DNA from: Planctomycetota bacterium
GTDB lineage: Bacteria > Planctomycetota > UBA1135
Direction of reading: 5' to 3'
Assembly: GCA_027623585.1 (NCBI GenBank)
Contig: JAQBVK010000024.1
Span: forward strand, 1-15,268
Length of the DNA: 15,268 nucleotides
This document shows, one piece after another, positions 13,032 through 15,268 of this stretch. The notes beneath the pieces are model-generated. The model saw nothing but the letters and a program-made list of their open reading frames with translations. It ran no database searches and was not told where the DNA came from. The translations under genes were made by a program, and so were the position numbers. How positions within the stretch are numbered: the stretch's first letter is position 1; each line of letters begins with the position of its first letter.

Positions 13032-14063
13032 TCACTCCTCTCCGCGCGCCGCGACTTCGGCGTCGAGCGGAGCGATCGCTCCGGCTTGCCAGCGTGCGTG
13101 ACCGAGCCCCGCGATCATCACGGCGTTGTCCGTGCAATAGGCGGGGGGAGCGAAGGTGGCTTCGAAGCCCTCGCGCGAGGCGAGCGCGCCGAGACGCTCG
13201 CGGAGCCGCCGATTGCAGGCCACGCCGCCACCGACCAGGATGCGCGGGATGCCGTGCTGTGCGGCGGCGCGCACGGCTTTGCGCGCAAGGGTTTCCACCA
13301 CCGCGAATTCGAAACTCGCGCAGAGATCCGGAATGCGTTCACGAGGCACGCGCCACGGATCATCGCGGCGGCCGCCGGGGCCGACCAGCGTGTAGAGCAG
13401 TGCGGTCTTCAAGCCCGAGAAGGAAAACTCCAAGGAGTCGGGCGCGAGCAGAGGCAGCTTGAAGGCGAAAGCCTTCGGGTCGCCTGCGCGGCCGGCCTTT
13501 TCGATGCTGGGGCCTCCGGGATACTCCAGGCCGAGCAGCGCGGCGGCCTTGTCGAAGGCTTCGCCGGCGGCGTCGTCGCGGGTGCTGCCCAAGCTCGTCA
13601 ACGTGAGTGGATCATCCGCGCGATAGAGCGAAGTGTGGCCACCGCTCACCACGAGCGCGACGTAAGGAAACTCCCAGCGCGGCGTCGGCATCAAGGCCGC
13701 GTAAACGTGGGCCTGCACGTGATCGACCGCGATCAGCGGGACGTCCCAGGCCCAGGCCAAGGCCTTCGCGGCAGTCGCTCCGATCAGCAAGGAGCCGAGC
13801 AGGCCCGGTTGGGTCGTCACCGCGACCGCGCCGATCGAGGCGGTGGGACAGTTCGCCTCGGCAAGCGCCTGCTCGACGGCCGGCAGGATCGCGTCCAGGT
13901 GGCTGCGTCCGGCAATCTCGGGCACCACGCCGCCCCAGGCAGCGTGATCGCGCACTTGGCTGCGGACCACGGAGGAGAGCGCGGTGCGGCCGCCGCGCAC
14001 CACCGCCGCCGCGGTTTCATCGCAGGAGGTCTCGATTCCGAGAACCAACGCGTGCTCGCTCAT
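13032..14063 (-). CDS. tsaD: tRNA N6-threonylcarbamoyladenosine (t6A37) synthesis protein TsaD
   Basis: A 343-residue ASKHA-fold protein that transfers threonylcarbamoyl from its adenylate to A37 of ANN-decoding tRNAs, working with TsaB and TsaE in bacteria. Diagnostic features are 'GIETSCDETAAAVV' at 9-22, 'GGVVPEIAGRSH' at 44-55, the metal-binding pair His115 and His119 ('DHVQAHVYA'), 'VSGGHTSLY', 'DDAAGEAFDKAAALLGL', 'FSFSGLKTALLYT', 'VGGGVACNRRLRERL' and 'CTDNAVMIAGLG' with its conserved metal-site Asp. The C-terminus stops soon after 'AGAIAPLD', without the 'RPRW' end of the E. coli protein. The start overlaps the upstream protease stop by ATGA, and larB follows after four bases. The protein is essential in most bacteria, so this block is probably constitutively expressed. 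tsaB and tsaE are not in the window. Confidence 0.97.
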   Translation of the reverse strand: MSEHALVLGIETSCDETAAAVVRGGRTALSSVVRSQVRDHAAWGGVVPEIAGRSHLDAILPAVEQALAEANCPTASIGAVAVTTQPGLLGSLLIGATAAKALAWAWDVPLIAVDHVQAHVYAALMPTPRWEFPYVALVVSGGHTSLYRADDPLTLTSLGSTRDDAAGEAFDKAAALLGLEYPGGPSIEKAGRAGDPKAFAFKLPLLAPDSLEFSFSGLKTALLYTLVGPGGRRDDPWRVPRERIPDLCASFEFAVVETLARKAVRAAAQHGIPRILVGGGVACNRRLRERLGALASREGFEATFAPPAYCTDNAVMIAGLGHARWQAGAIAPLDAEVAARGEE

Positions 14064-15268
14064 GCTTCCTGGATCGCTGCGCTCAGCAACTCGAGCGCAG
14101 CCGCTTCCACGGCGTCGGCTGGAGGCTCCGTCGGGAAATAGGAAGGAAAAGCCGCCTCGACCTGCTCACGCCAGCGCGGATCGGGCCGGTTGACGTTGTG
14201 CCAGCGATGAATCGCCGCCGCTGCGGCCTCGTCTAGTGCGACCGGCACGTCCGGCTCGAGACCGCCCGGCGCCAACTCCGGATGAAGATGGCCTTCGAGC
14301 GCGCGCCCCGAAGGGGTGAAGTACATGCCGGCCGTGAACTTCATCACGAAGCCGCCTTCGCCAAAGTCGTAAACCTCTTGGTAGATGCCCTTTCCGTAAC
14401 TGCGGGTGCCGATCAGGACGGCGGCGCCGTGGTCACGCAAGGCGCCCGCCAGCACCTCGCTGCCCGATGCGCTGGACTCGTTGATGAGCAGCACGAGCGG
14501 AAGCTCCGGCCAACGCGAGAGCGCGAGATTCGCAGTGCGTGTCTGCTGTTGCCCGGAACGGTCGCGCAGCGTGCATACGAGTTCGCCGTGCAGAAAGCGT
14601 GATGCTATGGCGACCGCGCTCTCCAGTTGGCCGCCGGTGTTGAAGCGCAGATCCAGAGCGAGTCCGCGCAGCGGCGCCTCGGCGATCAGCGTTTCGAGCG
14701 CCTGATCGAGTTCGCGCGGCGTGCTCTCGGCGAAGGAACGCAGGTGGACGTGGGCGATGCCCAATGAGCGATCCAGCCACCGGGCGTCGCCTACCGTTCC
14801 AGCCGGGACCGGCCGCCGCCGGATCTCGGTGCTGGTCCGCGTGCTGTCCTGCCGTTCGAGCTCGAGCAGAACGCTGCTGCCGCGTGGACCGCGCAGCAGC
14901 GCGGCGAGCGCGTCGGAGTTCATGGTGGAAGTGTCTGCGCCGTTGATCGAAAGCACCCGGTCGCCGGGCAACAGACCCGCAGCTTCCGCAGGCCCGCCGA
15001 CGATCGGGAAGAGGATGCGCCCATCCGGATGCAGCATGGCGCCGATGCCCACGTAGGTGCCCGTGGACTCCAGTCGGAAGCCTGCGAGTTCATCCGGACC
15101 GATGAAGCGCGCGTAGGGATCATCGAGGCCGCTGATCATTCCGCGGGCGCCGTCGCGCGCGAGTTCCTCCGGCTCGCCAGCGAGGACCGCATGCTCGTTG
15201 AGCGTGCGATGCACCGCGGCCAACGTCTCCTCTTCCGCGGGCATCGCGCGCCGCGCGAGGAAGGGTCC
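14060..15268 (-). CDS. S41-family C-terminal processing protease (PDZ domain), N-terminus outside window
   Basis: The frame is open to the right edge. An ATG at 15244 exists, but in-frame sequence (GPFLARRA) continues above it, so the true start and any signal or membrane anchor probably lie outside. Numbering from that Met: an N-terminal 'ISGLDDPYARFIGPDE' (37-52), a PDZ domain (~60-135) with the carboxylate-binding region and 'GLLPGDRVLSINGADTS', then the catalytic core 'LALDLRFNTGGQLESAV' (195-211). Ser260 in 'NESSASGSEVLAGAL' and Lys285 in 'RSYGKG' are 25 residues apart, as in CtpA and Prc, so the Ser/Lys dyad is intact. 'YFTPSGR' follows. Such proteases cut exported proteins at hydrophobic C-termini in the periplasm. 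The stop overlaps tsaD by ATGA, an odd pairing of an envelope protease with tRNA modification. Confidence 0.9.
   Translation of the reverse strand, partial: GPFLARRAMPAEEETLAAVHRTLNEHAVLAGEPEELARDGARGMISGLDDPYARFIGPDELAGFRLESTGTYVGIGAMLHPDGRILFPIVGGPAEAAGLLPGDRVLSINGADTSTMNSDALAALLRGPRGSSVLLELERQDSTRTSTEIRRRPVPAGTVGDARWLDRSLGIAHVHLRSFAESTPRELDQALETLIAEAPLRGLALDLRFNTGGQLESAVAIASRFLHGELVCTLRDRSGQQQTRTANLALSRWPELPLVLLINESSASGSEVLAGALRDHGAAVLIGTRSYGKGIYQEVYDFGEGGFVMKFTAGMYFTPSGRALEGHLHPELAPGGLEPDVPVALDEAAAAAIHRWHNVNRPDPRWREQVEAAFPSYFPTEPPADAVEAAALELLSAAIQEA

Noticed and set aside
13707..13719. Loss of TsaD metal binding because the E. coli HMEGH motif reads HVQAH
   Set aside because: Both histidines are kept with the right spacing, and the middle residues vary within the wider family, so function should be intact.
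12648..14141. Long plus-strand open frame (497 codons) across larB and tsaD
   Set aside because: It is antisense to two clear conserved enzymes, and its translation is Arg/Ala/Gly-rich with no recognisable motif. This is a high-GC shadow.
1..15268. Search by eye for CRISPR arrays, tRNA or rRNA genes, transposase or integrase genes, and toxin-antitoxin or phage-defence genes
   Set aside because: None seen. All intergenic gaps are under 140 bases, and all sense genes are accounted for.

Overview
The window is dense, high-GC bacterial chromosome in which almost every base is coding. There is no rRNA, tRNA, CRISPR array, insertion sequence or integrase. An outer-membrane beta-barrel of the DUF481 type indicates a two-membrane (diderm) cell. 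Three predicted secreted HEAT-repeat-type proteins ending in a W-rich 'DW..W' block, together with the high GC, are what I would expect of a planctomycete, perhaps from a deep-branching high-GC lineage. That placement is an inference from gene style, not a demonstrated assignment.

Left part, minus strand (1-3787). A peptide-type ABC-transporter substrate-binding lipoprotein, cut by the left edge, is preceded by a SAM-dependent methyltransferase with a THUMP-like C-terminus. The two overlap by ATGA. Upstream lies a separate unit for a DUF481 outer-membrane protein. It ends in a strong hairpin terminator and begins in an intergenic region holding a -10-like box, a 9-bp inverted repeat and a 12-codon leader ORF whose stop overlaps the barrel gene's start.

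Middle part, plus strand (3818-7798). An M24 Xaa-Pro aminopeptidase (PepP type), an ABC ATPase (NatA type) and an ABC-2 permease (NatB type) form an operon whose two junctions are both ATGA overlaps. A promoter-like sequence lies so close to the first start codon that pepP may be leaderless.

Right part, minus strand (7802-15268). Seven genes run the same way with short gaps. In transcription order they are an S41 Ser/Lys protease (5' end outside the window), tsaD (tRNA t6A synthesis), larB (nickel-pincer cofactor synthesis), two tandem paralogous secreted proteins of unknown function, carA (carbamoyl-phosphate synthetase small subunit) and a third secreted HEAT-repeat protein with a charged Pro/Gly-rich tail. 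The last gene converges on natB with three bases between the stops.

Most of the content is housekeeping or generic transport. I do not see a defence system, biosynthetic cluster or mobile island. The least explained parts are the tandem secreted paralog pair with its shared C-terminal motif, and the leader-ORF/hairpin arrangement in front of the DUF481 gene.
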